Origin: Trachythela sp. YZ-2020
Lineage: Eukaryota > Cnidaria > Anthozoa > Malacalcyonacea > Clavulariidae
Direction: 5' to 3'
Length of the DNA: 64,000 bases
Assembly: GCA_016169945.1 (NCBI GenBank)
Contig: JADLSH010000195.1
Coordinates: 1 to 64,000 of the forward strand
Both the position numbers and the translations under genes were made by a program. How positions within the stretch are numbered: the stretch's first letter is position 1; each line of letters begins with the position of its first letter. This document shows positions 11,320 to 22,129 of the stretch, piece after piece. A model generated the notes under the pieces. The model was not told the DNA's origin. It saw nothing but the letters and a program-made list of their open reading frames with translations, and made no database searches.

Positions 11320-11363
11320 CTGCACTGACGAGCCGTTGAACGGCGAAACATGCATGTCTGCAG
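11320..11363 (+). ncRNA. type I hammerhead ribozyme, array copy 3
   Basis: Same structure as copy 1, with stem I CUGCA/UGCAG fully paired. The downstream spacer (ATTTGACTATATA...) is interrupted by a TA repeat and the hairpin MITE at 11392-11545. The remainder of a spacer (GTTGTCGAGCACTCTTTG) resumes at about 11560. Confidence 0.93.
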
Positions 11364-11391
11364 ATTTGACTATATATATATATATATATAG

Positions 11392-11545
11392 ATTTTCGCT
11401 TACCTCAAAACTTGTCTGCAACAGGCTGTTTCATCTGTAAAAGAATCATCAGTCAGAATCATCACTGCCTGATGATTCTTTTACAGATTCTTTTACAGAT
11501 GAAACAGCCTGTTGCAGACAAGTTTTGAGGTAAGCGAAAATCTAT
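11392..11545. mobile_element. palindromic hairpin MITE, second copy
   Basis: Arms starting TAGATTTTCGCTTACCTC and ending GAGGTAAGCGAAAATCTA pair over about 65 bp. The arms contain CTTGTCTGCAACAGGCTG and TGATGATTCTTTTACAG. A half copy of the same arm is at about 11624-11690. It is inserted in a TATA-rich spacer of the hammerhead array. Confidence 0.88.
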
Positions 11546-11623
11546 AATTTGCTCTAACTATATGTTGTCGAGCACTCTTTGCGTTTCGTAGACCTAAACC
11601 TACACGTATATATATATATATAT

Positions 11624-11690
11624 ATTTTCGCTTACCTCAAAACTTGTCTGCAACAGGCTGTTTCATCTGTAAAAGAATCATCAGGCAGTT
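11624..11690 (+). repeat. half copy of the hairpin MITE arm
   Basis: Sequence from TATTTTCGCTTACCTC to AATCATCAGGCAG repeats the left arm of 11392-11545 and then diverges. It is preceded by a (TA)n run at about 11608-11624. Confidence 0.85.
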
Positions 11691-12031
11691 TACAAATATC
11701 GAAAGAAATGACCGCTTATATGCTTCCTGCCGGAGCGTGGGAGTGTGTGTGGGAGACAATGTGTGCATGCATGGCTTTGTTTGCGTTGTTTACGCGAAAT
11801 TTGTTATTTCAGCTCTTTTGTTGAGTAAACAATCCTTGTTTTTGATCCTCCCGTATACGAAATAGAATGTTTTAAAATTTGCCAATTAATACTGAAATCC
11901 TTATTGTTTTCTTTCAATGTCCATTATATATATATACATGCATTTGACGTAATCTTCTTCATAGTAGAATTGAACTTTTAAGTTAGTGGAAAACCAAGAA
12001 TTAAGATTTAAGTTTAAATATTTCAATTTAG

Positions 12032-12090
12032 CTTCCAAAATTGAGCTATGACTATATCGACCACGATTCGGATCCTACGCCATCTGATGG
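12032..12090 (+). CDS. kexin/furin-like proprotein convertase, exon with SYDYIDHDSDPTP
   Basis: The 59-bp exon is bounded by an acceptor (CAATTTAG) and a perfect donor (GTAAGT). It encodes LPKLSYDYIDHDSDPTPSD and ends with two bases of a Gly codon. Proprotein convertases (subtilisin family S8B, secretory-pathway Ca-dependent serine proteases cutting after dibasic sites) carry ASYDFxDxDxDPTP at exactly this place, between the catalytic Asp and His. The two leftover bases GG join the first base of 31697-31785 to give SDG-HGT, in frame. The exon with the catalytic Asp should lie upstream but was not found. The downstream intron is 19.6 kb, filled with transposons. Confidence 0.8.
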
Positions 12091-12387
12091 GTAAGTATTG
12101 TTTTACACGTTCATAATTTTTTCCATTTTATATCTACTTATATACAATATTAGAATGAACAGCTTTGGCTTTTGTGAATTTCGCCCCTTCATGCCCATTT
12201 CTAAAACTGAAGGACCTGCCAAGCAAAAGTTATAAACATAATGAATATCGGTACTCGTGCATGTGATGGAAATGCAATCTTGTACAGTACAATCTAAGAA
12301 GGGTTTTCAGGACGTTTGTTTGATCTACATATGGGTATTTGTAGGAATTTTGTGGGAAAAGGTTTTGTGAAGTAAAGCTAAAAATAT

Positions 12388-13795
12388 TAGTCTAGGATCT
12401 GTATATGAGTTTATGTGCATTTCATTTAGGACAGATAATCTCAACTGTTTTAGGGTAAAATGACTATGACGGACAGCATGGCATATGTGTCAAAACCCGA
12501 ATCCGGGACGAAATGCCCGAAAATGACTATATAGTGCTTCTCGAGTGCTTATAGTGTTTAGAATGGTTACTTATAGGGGTGGTCATAGGAGATTGTGAAA
12601 TGTCTAAGTATGATATTTTATGAGAAAGTGGCTATACACCATAACAGGTGAACTGACTATTTTATACATCATACAACTTTCAACACCACAGAATTGCTAT
12701 TTTTCCTTATTTCTATTTTTCTCTATTTATTCAAATATAATACGAATACATTTCGTAAATAGTGTTGCTATTTTGTAGAGAAACAATACGTTTAAGTACA
12801 CTTACCCCCTACCAATGGACGTTTTTCGCCATGTTTTGGCCATTTTCCTTGCTGTTTGTCATCGAGACAGGCAGAAATTCACGCAAAGTAATACTTGAGC
12901 TATATGATAGTTGTCCCAAGAATACTCCAGGCAAGTTTTGTCAGGTTTCGATTTAGTTCGATTCATTTGACCTTCGACATTATAGCAGCTTCGTATTTTC
13001 AATAATGGCACCTGTGCAAGTGTCGATTTTCTGCTCCAAATCACGTCATTTCGTCACCAAATATAACCTCTATTGCAGCATCCAAAAAAATAGATTGTGG
13101 ACAGATACAAAATTTACCACCCTATAGATGAGTGGAAACTACTGTACAATGTGCAAAGTATTCTGAAAGTTTCGCGCGGGTGACTATTTAAATGTGCGAA
13201 ATTTGTACTAAACAAAGGCTAATATAGGTTATTTATTGATAGGATATCAGGCAATAGTTTTCTTTTGTATCCTGTATAAGAATAGAAATTTATAAAAATA
13301 TAAAGCTTTTTTCTTCAATAATTCAAATAATTTTGATGATAAGTTTAGCTTGAGTGCTGCGTGAATATATTTTGTCCAACCCTGACAGCTCTGCCCACGC
13401 AATGTTTTCGCGAAACTATCAAACTACATTGAACAATATACTGTACTTCCACTGATCTTCAGGGTGGTAACAATTTGTATGTTATCATTTTGTGAGCAGT
13501 TTTCTTTCAGGATAGTTGCCACAATCTAATTTTTTGGATGCTGCAACAGAGATTATATTTGGTGACGAAATGGCGTGATTTGGAGCAGAAAATAGACACT
13601 TGCACAGGCGCCATTATTGAACAAAACGAAGCTTCTATAATGTCGAAGGTCAAATGAATCGAACTAAATTGAAACCTGACAAAACTTGCCTGGAATATTC
13701 TTGGGACAACTATCATATAGTATCGTCCCGGATTCGCGTTTTGGCACATATGCCATGTTGCCCGTCATCATCAGTTTATCTTAAAACAGTTATAT
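12388..13795. mobile_element. TIR element of the TAGTCTAGG family, right end truncated
   Basis: The left terminus (TAGTCTAGGATCTG..., CTCAACTGTTTTAGGGTAAA, GGCATATGTGTCAAAACC) matches the terminus of the complete element at 32901-34103. The right side has the inverted counterpart up to CTTAAAACAG near 13790 but then stops, so about 65 bp of the right TIR is missing. Inside is a second inverted repeat of about 200 bp (12899-13100 with 13515-13725). Confidence 0.8.
12899..13725. repeat. internal inverted repeat, arms about 200 bp
   Basis: 12899-13100 and 13515-13725 are reverse complements (for example CAAGAATACTCCAGGCAAG against CTTGCCTGGAATATTCTTG), with about 5-8 percent differences and a spacer of about 415 bp. 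The whole structure lies inside the TIR element at 12388-13795. Confidence 0.88.
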
Positions 13796-13827
13796 AACCG
13801 GGCGAGAGATCTTGGCATTAATGTATT

Positions 13828-16607
13828 ATAGGCCGTCAGCTACTGCACCAAAACGTTTAGTTTCATTGGACACCTCGCTAAGCTAAGAACTTTACATATT
13901 CTTATAGATTAAAACACGCTGAATCCAAATCTAAAAAGTTCTTGTCGAGATACCCTGCAGTTTTTTTTGTATTTCTCGATTGAAATCTTAAAAAATTCAC
14001 TGTTTTGAACTACGTTTATTAGCAATTCCGTGCAAAACTCATCGTTCAAAAAGCGTTTCGTAAGAATCGGACCAATAGCCTGTATGCATACCTCCTACAT
14101 CTCGGGCATATCTCGGGTCATTTTAAGATATACAAAATAGTGATGTACAAAACATTTGTAAACAAAATGTTACGTATTTAATTCATATCAGGTTTCCGAT
14201 AAAAATAAGCTTTTTTCTGATCGTTTGAATGTGTTTCTTTTTTGGCAGCGATGAAGCGTAATATAGAAACAGTAGAGCTTCGTGCAACAGCTAGAAATAA
14301 TTTTTTGATTTTTTCTTGAATATGTTATAAGATTTAATATTTTTTAATTCAGACTTTAACTCATTCCAGATATTTACACCTTTATTGTAAAGTGAATGTT
14401 TGACAAAATTAGTTCTTGAGTATGATTTATGAAGTTTAAATGCGTTCCTTGTGTTGTGTTCATGTATTTTGTTGTTAGTTACATAATAATTGCTAAAGTA
14501 TTTTGGTAAATTTTCCAGGTAGTGATATCGAAACATGAATAAACTAGTTAGAAAATCATTAATTTTTTTAATATTCAGAATGTTTGATTTATTAAATGGT
14601 GGTTCAGAGTGCTCAGAATACGATTTGAACATCATTAATCGAATTATTTTCTTTTGGATAGATTTTATAACTTTTTTCACAATTAAATCAATGTGATCAT
14701 TCCAAGTTAGGTGTTCATCAATAATAACACCAAGGAAAGTTGTATTTTTAACTTGCTTAATTGGTTGTCCATTTATAGAAATTGTTATATTGTGTTTAAT
14801 CTTTTTATTTGATGATCTAAATAGAATAAATTTTGTTTTAGATGCATTCAGTGATAATTTATTACTGCTAATCCAATCAGCTATTTTATTTATTTCATCT
14901 TGCATGATTAAATTTAATTCTTTTAAGCAAGAATGACTGTGGAAAGTATTTGTGTCATCTGCAAACAATATTTTGGAAACTAGTGTGCTGCAATTTTGGA
15001 TATCATTTATGTATAATAAAAATAAAAGTGGCCCCAATATTGAGCCTTGAGGGACACCACTAGTTATTGTCATTGCTTCAGACTTAGTTTCATTATATTT
15101 TACAATTTGTTTTCTATTGGAAAGGTAGTTCTCAAACCATTTAAGTGTAACACCTCTAATTCCATAGTATTCCAATTTCTTAAGCAGAATACTATGATTA
15201 ATAGTATCAAACGCTTTTGACAAGTCAAGGAAAATACCAATTGTATATTGTCCTTTGTCTATTGATTTTGTTATTTTATCAATAAACTCAATTATAGCGA
15301 GTTCAGTTGATCTATTCTTACGAAACCCATACTGGTGCTCCGAAAGAATATTATTTTTTTCAACAAAATTGATGAGACGTTTATACATAATTTTCTCAAG
15401 TATTTTTGCAAAACAAGTCTACAACATATTAACATAAAATTGACGCGTAAATTGTAAAATATAGCATCTTGTTTTATACGCAGATAAGTTTTCAATACTA
15501 AAGTAAATTTGACTACCATGAATACTAGCTAATCCCACATTTAGCAATTCCACATTTTATAGTGGTCTTAAATAAAATATTGTGTACAAATATAGTCCTG
15601 TTTATAGTATATAATAGTTAATAAGACGGTAAAAGATAAGACTGTACAATACTCCTTTTGGCATGACATTTTTTGCAGACCGTCTCACAATCACATACTT
15701 ATAATTTTCATAATAGAAATTCATACTTCATATCCATGGGCAAATTCTCCTCTAAATTACTAAATTGCTTATATTTAATGTCTTTTCAAGCCTGTACTTT
15801 ACATTTACACATACATCACTCATGTTTGTATTGTAAGGTGAACAAACACACGGAACACTGCAGCTTTGACTAGTCAATTCTAGCCAATGTATGGATCTGA
15901 TATGCTGTGTTTATATTATTAGACTATATACATGTGTTAAATTATACTCCTGATTTTCAACATAGTTAACATTTGCTACTGATGAATAGACTTCAATAAT
16001 ATGACCTATTTGCTAACACATCCATGTCGAATAAATAGTTCATTTGTGTTCCTCCATCCCTGAATACCACATGTTGAAGTCGTGTATCAATGTGTTTAAA
16101 AAGGCTTTTGAAACTGTGCAAGGGTGTGTTAGTGACACCTGGCATTCTGACAACATCCATGCATCTACAATTTTTTCACATACCTGATTGTAGTATATTA
16201 TGGACTATCGAGAAGATTGGTAACCTAACATATTTCAGCAAATGACATCTTTACAAGTTACTGGTTGAATGAACTTATACAATTTAGGGCCAAATAGAAT
16301 TGTAGAATATTATTCCTTCACGACTACAGTGGGACCACCATGAGCAGATACATGTACGCTTAGCGTACCTATTTTTGAAAGATGTGGTTTCGCGAAACTA
16401 CTAATAAACATAATCACGCGACAGTGAATTTTTAAGATTTCAATCGAAAAATACAAAAAAACTGCAGGGTATATCGACAAGAACTTTTTAGATTTGGATT
16501 CAGCGTGTTTTAATCTATAAGCATATGTAAAGTTATTTTAGCTTAGCGAGGTGTCCAATGAAATTCATTTTCTAGCCATCTTTTGGTGCACTAGCTCACG
16601 GCCTATT
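13828..16607. mobile_element. TIR element, about 2.8 kb, containing a LINE fragment
   Basis: About 200-bp inverted termini: 13828-14030 (ATAGGCCGTCAGCTACTGCA...) pairs with 16395-16607 (...TGCACTAGCTCACGGCCTAT). The arms differ by a 17-bp indel and scattered changes. No transposase was recognised; the interior carries the minus-strand LINE at 14285-15388. A target duplication could not be defined. 15400-16390 holds no recognisable gene. Confidence 0.75.
14291..15388 (-). pseudogene. 5'-truncated LINE reverse transcriptase, 365 codons open
   Basis: Open for 365 codons without interruption. RT motifs in order: EHQYGFRKNRST (residues about 18-29), FLDLSKAFDTINHSIL (motif A, Asp at about 55), GVPQGSILGPLLFLLYIND (motif B, about 111-129), KILFADDTN (catalytic AD-D), then KLSLNASKTKFILF and FLGVIID. 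The C-terminal tail has HNTRNAF and GVNIWNELKSELK, typical of CR1/Jockey-like elements. Between about KSIQ and KKIIRL the usual block of roughly 60 residues is missing, so it carries an internal in-frame deletion. The element also lacks its endonuclease. Full-length domains suggest a fairly young copy. Confidence 0.9.
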
Positions 16608-16694
16608 ACGGACATAAAATGTTAAATGGCGTTTGCAAACGATTGCACTTCAATATCATGTTTGAAAGTTACCGCTTTTAGAGTGACGTTTTCG

Positions 16695-16815
16695 TTTTTA
16701 GTGCAAAGTTTCCATGGAAACGTTGCAGTATTGTTGTGGTGGCAAATTGCATGGACGAGTCATGCATTCATACATCTATTCATACATACAGGCAGAGTGT
16801 AAACTTCCGGGGTGT
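16695..16815. repeat. dispersed repeat, second copy
   Basis: TTTTTAGTGCAAAGTTT through AGTGTAAACTTCCGGGG repeats the flanks of 2565-2715, with an ATTCATACAT-rich centre instead of the 12-bp units. 16816-17130 shows nothing recognisable. Confidence 0.65.
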
Positions 16816-17134
16816 GCTCACGATTAACGTGCAAATTTGTGATATATTAAATTTCTGGAATTTATTGCTTACTGGACATTTAAAATGATATTAATACGTA
16901 TTAACTATTATGTACTTTTTTCTTCCAATTTAACGAAACATTTTGATCTACTCTGATCCGTATCAACTAAATATCGTCATATTATTTACCTTCAAAAACT
17001 GAGAAGCTGTTTGCGAAGTAGAAGATATTATACACATGTTTTTATTATATGGTCTGTAGACTAAATCGATTGAAAAGAAGCATATTGATATTGCCAATTA
17101 AAGTTTACATAACTGTTCATAAAATTGTATTATT

Positions 17135-17510
17135 AGCCGTTTTCACAATAGAAGACGAACAAGTCGTCTAGACGAACAAATCGTCTCAGTCGGACAAATC
17201 GTCTGATGTGAAAACGAGTCGGACAAAATTTCAGACGAACAAATCGTCTAAATTTGTCCGACCCTTTAATCGTGTGGACGAACAAGTCATCGAAAAACGT
17301 CTTGGATTCATACACGTCGAACAAAATACACGAACAAATTAAAATATTGCGGTATCTCAATCGCGAGGAGAATGGAAATAGCGGTATTTTGGGAAAACAA
17401 AATGGCACACAGCTATGTTTTTGTCTGTCTAGAATTCATATTAGACAAACAAATTGCCAGACGATTTGTTCGTCAAGACGACTTGTCCGTCTTCTAGTGT
17501 GAAAATGGCT
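17135..17510. mobile_element. MITE, 376 bp, TIRs AGCCGTTTTCACA with ATT duplication
   Basis: Termini AGCCGTTTTCACAATAGAAG and its near complement GTCTTCTAGTGTGAAAATGGCT are inverted over about 50 bp. Internally GACGAACAAGTCGTC-like units are repeated in both orientations. ATT flanks both ends (3-bp duplication), as in PIF/Harbinger-type elements. The superfamily call is inference; no transposase is present. Confidence 0.82.
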
Positions 17511-18175
17511 ATTGTAATAGCATAAACTAAAATAAAGCTATAAATAATACATTACTACTACATGTGTACGAAACGTTGCTGAAATAATAGCAATTACTAA
17601 TGTCCGACTGCGATGCTTGGCCGAATCGGTTCTAAATTAATATATATCTATACTTCTATATACTGTTTTGATATATTTACACTTTTATACTGTTTTAATA
17701 AACACAAAATTGCTTTTGCACATGCAATAGTATTGAAAAAGGCATAAATATCAAAGAAAATCTGGACGTAAGTCTGTGCCGTTGGTACCGGTAATACCTA
17801 TTTTTAGAAAGCGAAACTATTACAGTCTTTCCGCTTACAAAAGAACAAAACGTCCGCTCTAAAAGAAAATTTCTTTTTTCGATAAATTTTCATGGAATTT
17901 TCCTGTTTTGAAGAATAAAAATGAAATAGTTAAAATAATAAAAAATAAGTATGGTTTATCCATAGCCTGTTGAAACTTTGCACTATCCTTAGCATCTTTG
18001 AGTTCTTCAGAATTTGTTTCATAATTCTGTGATACTCTTGGTGTCATGCAAACTTTAGCCTTTCATGATCTAAATGCAAATTCTAAATATATCTATACAA
18101 AAAACTAACATTAACTAACTCCTATTCGAACCCTGTCTAACCCAAATCCTATAAACCTTATGCATGTAAAGGCAG
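17511..18175. other. no supported gene
   Basis: AT-rich sequence with one minus-strand ORF of 62 codons (17859-18047) that resembles nothing I know. No RNA gene or repeat was recognised. Confidence 0.35.
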
Positions 18176-18184
18176 CTTCCACCT

Positions 18185-18765
18185 TAGCCTGCGTAGCAGA
18201 CGGTCAGCCCGCGGAACTCCTAAAAGGTGGGCAAGGCAGAAGCTGGAAAGACCGTCTGCAAGGTTTGGGTGTGTATTTGATATGTCCGTCCACCAGTGGA
18301 CGGGAATTGATGATTGGCTGTACTATTTTTACCGCTGTCAATCAATAGGAAATGTGTTAATTAATGTAATATATCTAACACGCAATAACAATAGCTCTGA
18401 GCACAGAGACAAAAGTTTGTAAATTAAAATATTTTAAGGAACGAGACGCCAACTGTTAATTCTGAAACGTTAATGAGAGGTCCAACGGCACTTGTTTCTA
18501 CAGTATAGGTTTAGGTTTTATCTTGAAAAGAATCCACAGCGTTATATCGCTATACCGTTCAGCAGGAACGTTAAGTTTTTTTTATTTAAAATTGCGCTGT
18601 TTGTTTACATAAGTAATGACATCTATTTTTAGCTGTGAGTTTAGTCTATTGTTAGTTACTTCTTGAAAGGGGGCGGAAATCAAATACACTGCCAAACCTT
18701 GCAGACGGTCTTTCCCTTCCCCGTTTTTGGGTGTTTCGCCGCAGGACCGTCTGCCTCGCAGGCTA
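18185..18765. mobile_element. Mutator-type MITE, 581 bp, 9-bp TSD
   Basis: Terminal TAGCCTGCGTAGCAGACGGTC is inverted at the right end (GACCGTCTGCCTCGCAGGCTA, with small differences and a further CAGACGGTCTTTCC block inside). CTTCCACCT flanks both ends exactly (18176-18184, 18766-18774). A 9-bp duplication is the mark of Mutator-like elements. The outermost TAGCCTGCG is shared with the larger element at 32417-34724. Confidence 0.88.
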
Positions 18766-19047
18766 CTTCCACCTTGGCTCAACCCCCAATAATCCAGAGA
18801 AATTGGTTCACATACATATAATCAAAACTTGGCAAATGCCCCGGTGTATGAAGAATGCAATATTCCTATATTATAATAGTTAATACGAGACTCGTTGTTT
18901 GAGTGGTTATATCAATACTGATTTTAATATGCATGGTATGCCAACTATATACAAGTGACGTCACATAAATACATGACATGACATCACATCATTACATCCC
19001 TCATAAATACATGACATCACATCATTACATTACCTTGACCTAGCAAT

Positions 19048-19278
19048 ATGGCGGAGCTCGCCCAAAGTAGCTCTGACTTAAATTTTGAAATTCAAGGCAC
19101 AGCGTTAGTGCTTAATCCTATTATCAGTTACACAGGTGTTGTTAGCACATTGAACCACCAAGTTAGTGAACAGAATAATGATTTATTTAATACTTCCCTA
19201 TTTTTAACTACTAGAAGTTACTACCGCAAGGAAAGTGCTGCCGAAGCCGGCATCAATGCAATAAACAAAAGACAATAG
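19048..19278 (+). CDS. small ORF of unknown function, possible first exon
   Basis: A 76-codon ORF beginning MAELAQSSSDLNF and including LVLNPIISYTGVVSTLN. The start context (AATATGGCGG) is reasonable. Upstream, a short direct repeat (CATAAATACATGACATCACATC) occurs twice at about 18965-19035. No domain or homologue is recognised, and it has no neighbours of known function. It may be chance or a transposon remnant; no function is proposed. Confidence 0.25.
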   Translation: MAELAQSSSDLNFEIQGTALVLNPIISYTGVVSTLNHQVSEQNNDLFNTSLFLTTRSYYRKESAAEAGINAINKRQ

Positions 19279-20421
19279 ACCTCCTCAGCTTCGTATGCAA
19301 ATTAGCCATTTCAAGTCATGTGATCCCTTTTGAGATATGTGATATTTTGATATATATTTTCAAAAATGTATTATACTTGTTCATATACATGCAGTAGTCC
19401 ATATGTATAAAAAGTTTGTTTACAACTATGATATTGTTTTGAATTGCTACTATTGTACCAATTATATTTGTTCATAATTTGTTAAGAATTTTTGAGAATA
19501 TTAATTAAACCATGGTTCCTCAAGCACTAAATGACATGTCTTCGTCAATAATTCATTTCACAGTTTCCGGTGTCATCAGATATCCGGTGTTGATGCGAGT
19601 ACAGACAGATGATGTACAGCTTAAATACTCATTGTTCGCATCTATTAATGAATTGTTGTAGTTCATTTCAGTGTACAATGTAACAGTGTAACCATTCAAG
19701 TACAGTTTGTGTATGGTAGAATGGTAGATGATCATCTGTGTATCACAGTCAAATTGTCTTTCAAATTCATCACAGATAATAGCTGTTGCACATGAAACAA
19801 ATGAAGATGGAAGTGCACCTATTTATGGCAATGACCCATCATTTAAACTCTGTAGACAGATTTTCAATTCCTCATTATTTTGTCGCTACGATATATAGTG
19901 TTAAACTATACTGGTATATTGTAACATTCACTTTGAGCATTCTGGAGATACCTATATAAAACAGAGAATGGGTTAACTAACATGCAATCACAAAGATTGT
20001 ACTATTTGAAAGTACTAACTAAAGTTTCACAGAATGTGTTAAGCCTGGTCCATTTACTAGTTACTGTTGTGAACAAATCAAGGTGACCGATGTAATAGAG
20101 TGTTCATATATCTCTATAGTCAGTTAAGACCGATTTACATACAGCACACAAAAGACAAGATACATCCTGACTATTTCCCACAAGATTTATGACCAAATGG
20201 AAACCAGGCCTTATAAAATGTAACAATTTAGAAGCAGTTCCAGCGAACAAAAGCAACAAATTGAGAAAGTTGCTGAATAGTTGTGTATACTTTGCCCGAC
20301 CTTCCAACTTTGTGAATTGAAAATGAGTGAGAATATGATAAACATACACATCTTATATGCAACATGCCTATGGGTCGCCCCCCTCTCCACCTCAACATTT
20401 TCAAAAATAAGTCACAGAAAT
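19279..20421. other. no supported gene
   Basis: AT-rich sequence with scattered ORFs of 60-80 codons on the minus strand, none recognisable. No inverted-repeat ends were found by eye. Confidence 0.35.
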
Positions 20422-20525
20422 AAAAATAAGTCACAGAAATATAGTTTCCACAATTTGTAAGCATGTTGGAAAGAAAAATAAGTCACAGAAATATAGTTTC
20501 CACAATTTGTAAGCATGTTGGAAAG
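20422..20525. repeat. 52-bp tandem duplication
   Basis: The unit AAAAATAAGTCACAGAAATA... to ...CATGTTGGAAAG occurs twice in a row (20422-20473, 20474-20525) with perfect or near-perfect identity. A shorter start of the unit (AAAAATAAGTCACAGAAAT) also precedes it at 20403. Confidence 0.9.
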
Positions 20526-20933
20526 AAATCAAACAGTCAGACTTCAATTATAAAAATCATTTGTGATTGATTGATTCAATCAACAACAAAAAATTGTGAT
20601 GGAAAATATTAAAATATTGGACAGCTTCCGTCCTTTTGCTCATAATGCAATGTCAAATCATCTAGAAATACGTAATTTTATGGCCATTTATTGAACGAAA
20701 CTTCTAAGGAACAATTCAGAGATGAAAATGCGTGAGAAAAATGTAGTTATGCGTGCGAGCGTGAGATAGACGCCAAATGCGTGTGTCTCACGCAATATGC
20801 GTGAGAGTTGGAAGGTCTGGGCCTTTGCTTACACATGGTTTGGGAGTTTAATATGAGAACTCTCCAACAAACTGAATATTTTTAACTAAACAGGATGATT
20901 TTTGTAGTCTTCAGGTAAACAGATCTATCATTA

Positions 20934-21548
20934 TCATGGGAATCCACATGCCAATATGCCATATACAAGACCTTGAGGTTCTTTACCATAATGTATTGCC
21001 CATATTTGGTTTTCATTCTGATCCTGATCAGGTTGTACACTAATATCAATGAGTACTTTATCATTATGTTGTGCTACCACCACGGGTAGATCACTGATAT
21101 TTTATGCTACCACCACGGGTAGATCACTGGTATTTTGTGCTACCACCACGGGTAGATCACTCGTATTTTGTGCTACCACCACAGGTAGATTAATGGTATT
21201 TTGTGCTACCACCACGGGTAGATCACTCGCATTTTGTGCCAACACCACAGGTAGATCACTCGTAATTTGTGCTACCACCACAGGTAGATCACTTGTATTT
21301 TGTGAAACAATTGCTTCTATCACTAACGGTAAATCATCACTATTTCTAGTTATTGTAGCTGCTTTATTTCCTTGTACAGTTTGACATATCTGATAAGAAA
21401 ACATGTTTCTATCAAATGAAACATTAACAACCTTTGGTAAGTCATCTATAGACAAAAATTCCAAACATGGGTCGAGAACTGCAAACCCACTATTGAAGGC
21501 GTTGAAATAAATTTGATCTCCTTGTAGTAAGACATTATCAATTGTCAT
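20934..21548 (-). pseudogene. ORF with 11-residue tandem repeats, one internal stop
   Basis: A 205-codon frame from 21548 to a TGA at 20934 is interrupted once by TAA (at about 21099), where a CAA of the repeat mutated. The N-terminus (MTIDNVLLQGDQIYFNAF, LSIDDLPKVVNV) looks like a globular domain of a family often found in cnidarian transposon-like genes, but I cannot name it. It is followed by about eight copies of an 11-residue unit (TSDLPVVVAQN). The C-terminus (QIWAIHYGKEPQGLVYGIL) follows after the stop. It is either a decayed gene exon or transposon cargo. Confidence 0.5.
21065..21315. repeat. 33-bp coding minisatellite, about 8 units
   Basis: Unit TGCTACCACCACGGGTAGAT plus 13 bp recurs every 33 bp with point differences (CACGGG/CACAGG, CTGGTA/CTCGTA). 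Because 33 is a multiple of three, it keeps an 11-residue repeat in the minus-strand frame. Confidence 0.92.
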
Positions 21549-22120
21549 TTTTTACCATGTGCTCAAAGGAATATTTTGCGCCGTTAGGAGCGCCGACAAA
21601 GACTTAAAAGCACATTGTTTTCCTCTAGAATTAATGCTAAAAAGGGCATCGCCTTGATGTATATTAGCCGAAAGAAATAAAGCCATAACTTACCTGTAAA
21701 CTCGTTCCTTCTATGTAAAATTCCAGCAAAAACTTCGTTCGTCACAAAGTGAATCATGGAATCATGCATGCGGCTAACATAGTTTCTCGGCCTCACCCCT
21801 CATTTTAGAAACATCCCCCGGAATTATTCCCCCGGAATTGCGGACAGACACGCGGACACATTCGATCGAGATCTTGCCCATATATATGTCGCGCGAAAGA
21901 CTGGGTCAAGTGAACTCTGGCGAAACACAAGTGCGTCAAGAATAGGGAGCTGCCTAACGGCAGCAATTGCATGCATATATTAATTGTATATCTATTTCCG
22001 GTACACTACATCTTTCTTCCGGAAAGGGTTTACGAATAGCTAAATACATTTTTTGGGGGTTTTTTTCTTTCTAACTACTAAGAAACAAACATCAAGATTA
22101 GAATGACTTTCACATTAATA
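21549..22120. other. no supported gene
   Basis: Contains a short duplicated CCCCCGGAATT (21815-21840) and a 70-codon minus ORF of no known type. Nothing else is recognisable. Confidence 0.35.
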
Positions 22121-22129
22121 ATATACAAA

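Larger units (their letters stand above)
10660..11375 (+). repeat. tandem array of hammerhead-ribozyme monomers (retrozyme-like)
   Basis: Three copies of a monomer run head to tail. Each has a shared block (CTCACTTCC...TTGTGGTCGT, GACACTTCACGCATGTCTGG, CACATGCGCTTGGTGAG, GTATAAATACGAA, CATCTAG) and then a hammerhead ribozyme. Core-to-core spacing is 283 bp (copies 1-2) and 215 bp (copies 2-3); the first spacing includes an extra stretch at 10866-10945. Tandem monomers with type I hammerheads fit the metazoan small retrozymes and related satellites that produce circular RNAs. There is no ORF. Confidence 0.88.

Noticed and set aside
8009..11375. Tandem repeats as a CRISPR array
   Set aside because: Units are 215-283 bp with no short-repeat and spacer structure, in an intron-bearing animal genome.
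14291..15388. Treating the 365-codon RT as a host gene
   Set aside because: It is a 5'-truncated LINE with an internal deletion, lying inside a TIR element.
18120..18145. tRNA B-box-like GGGTTCGAATAGG on the minus strand
   Set aside because: No A box, no cloverleaf and no anticodon arm at the right spacing.
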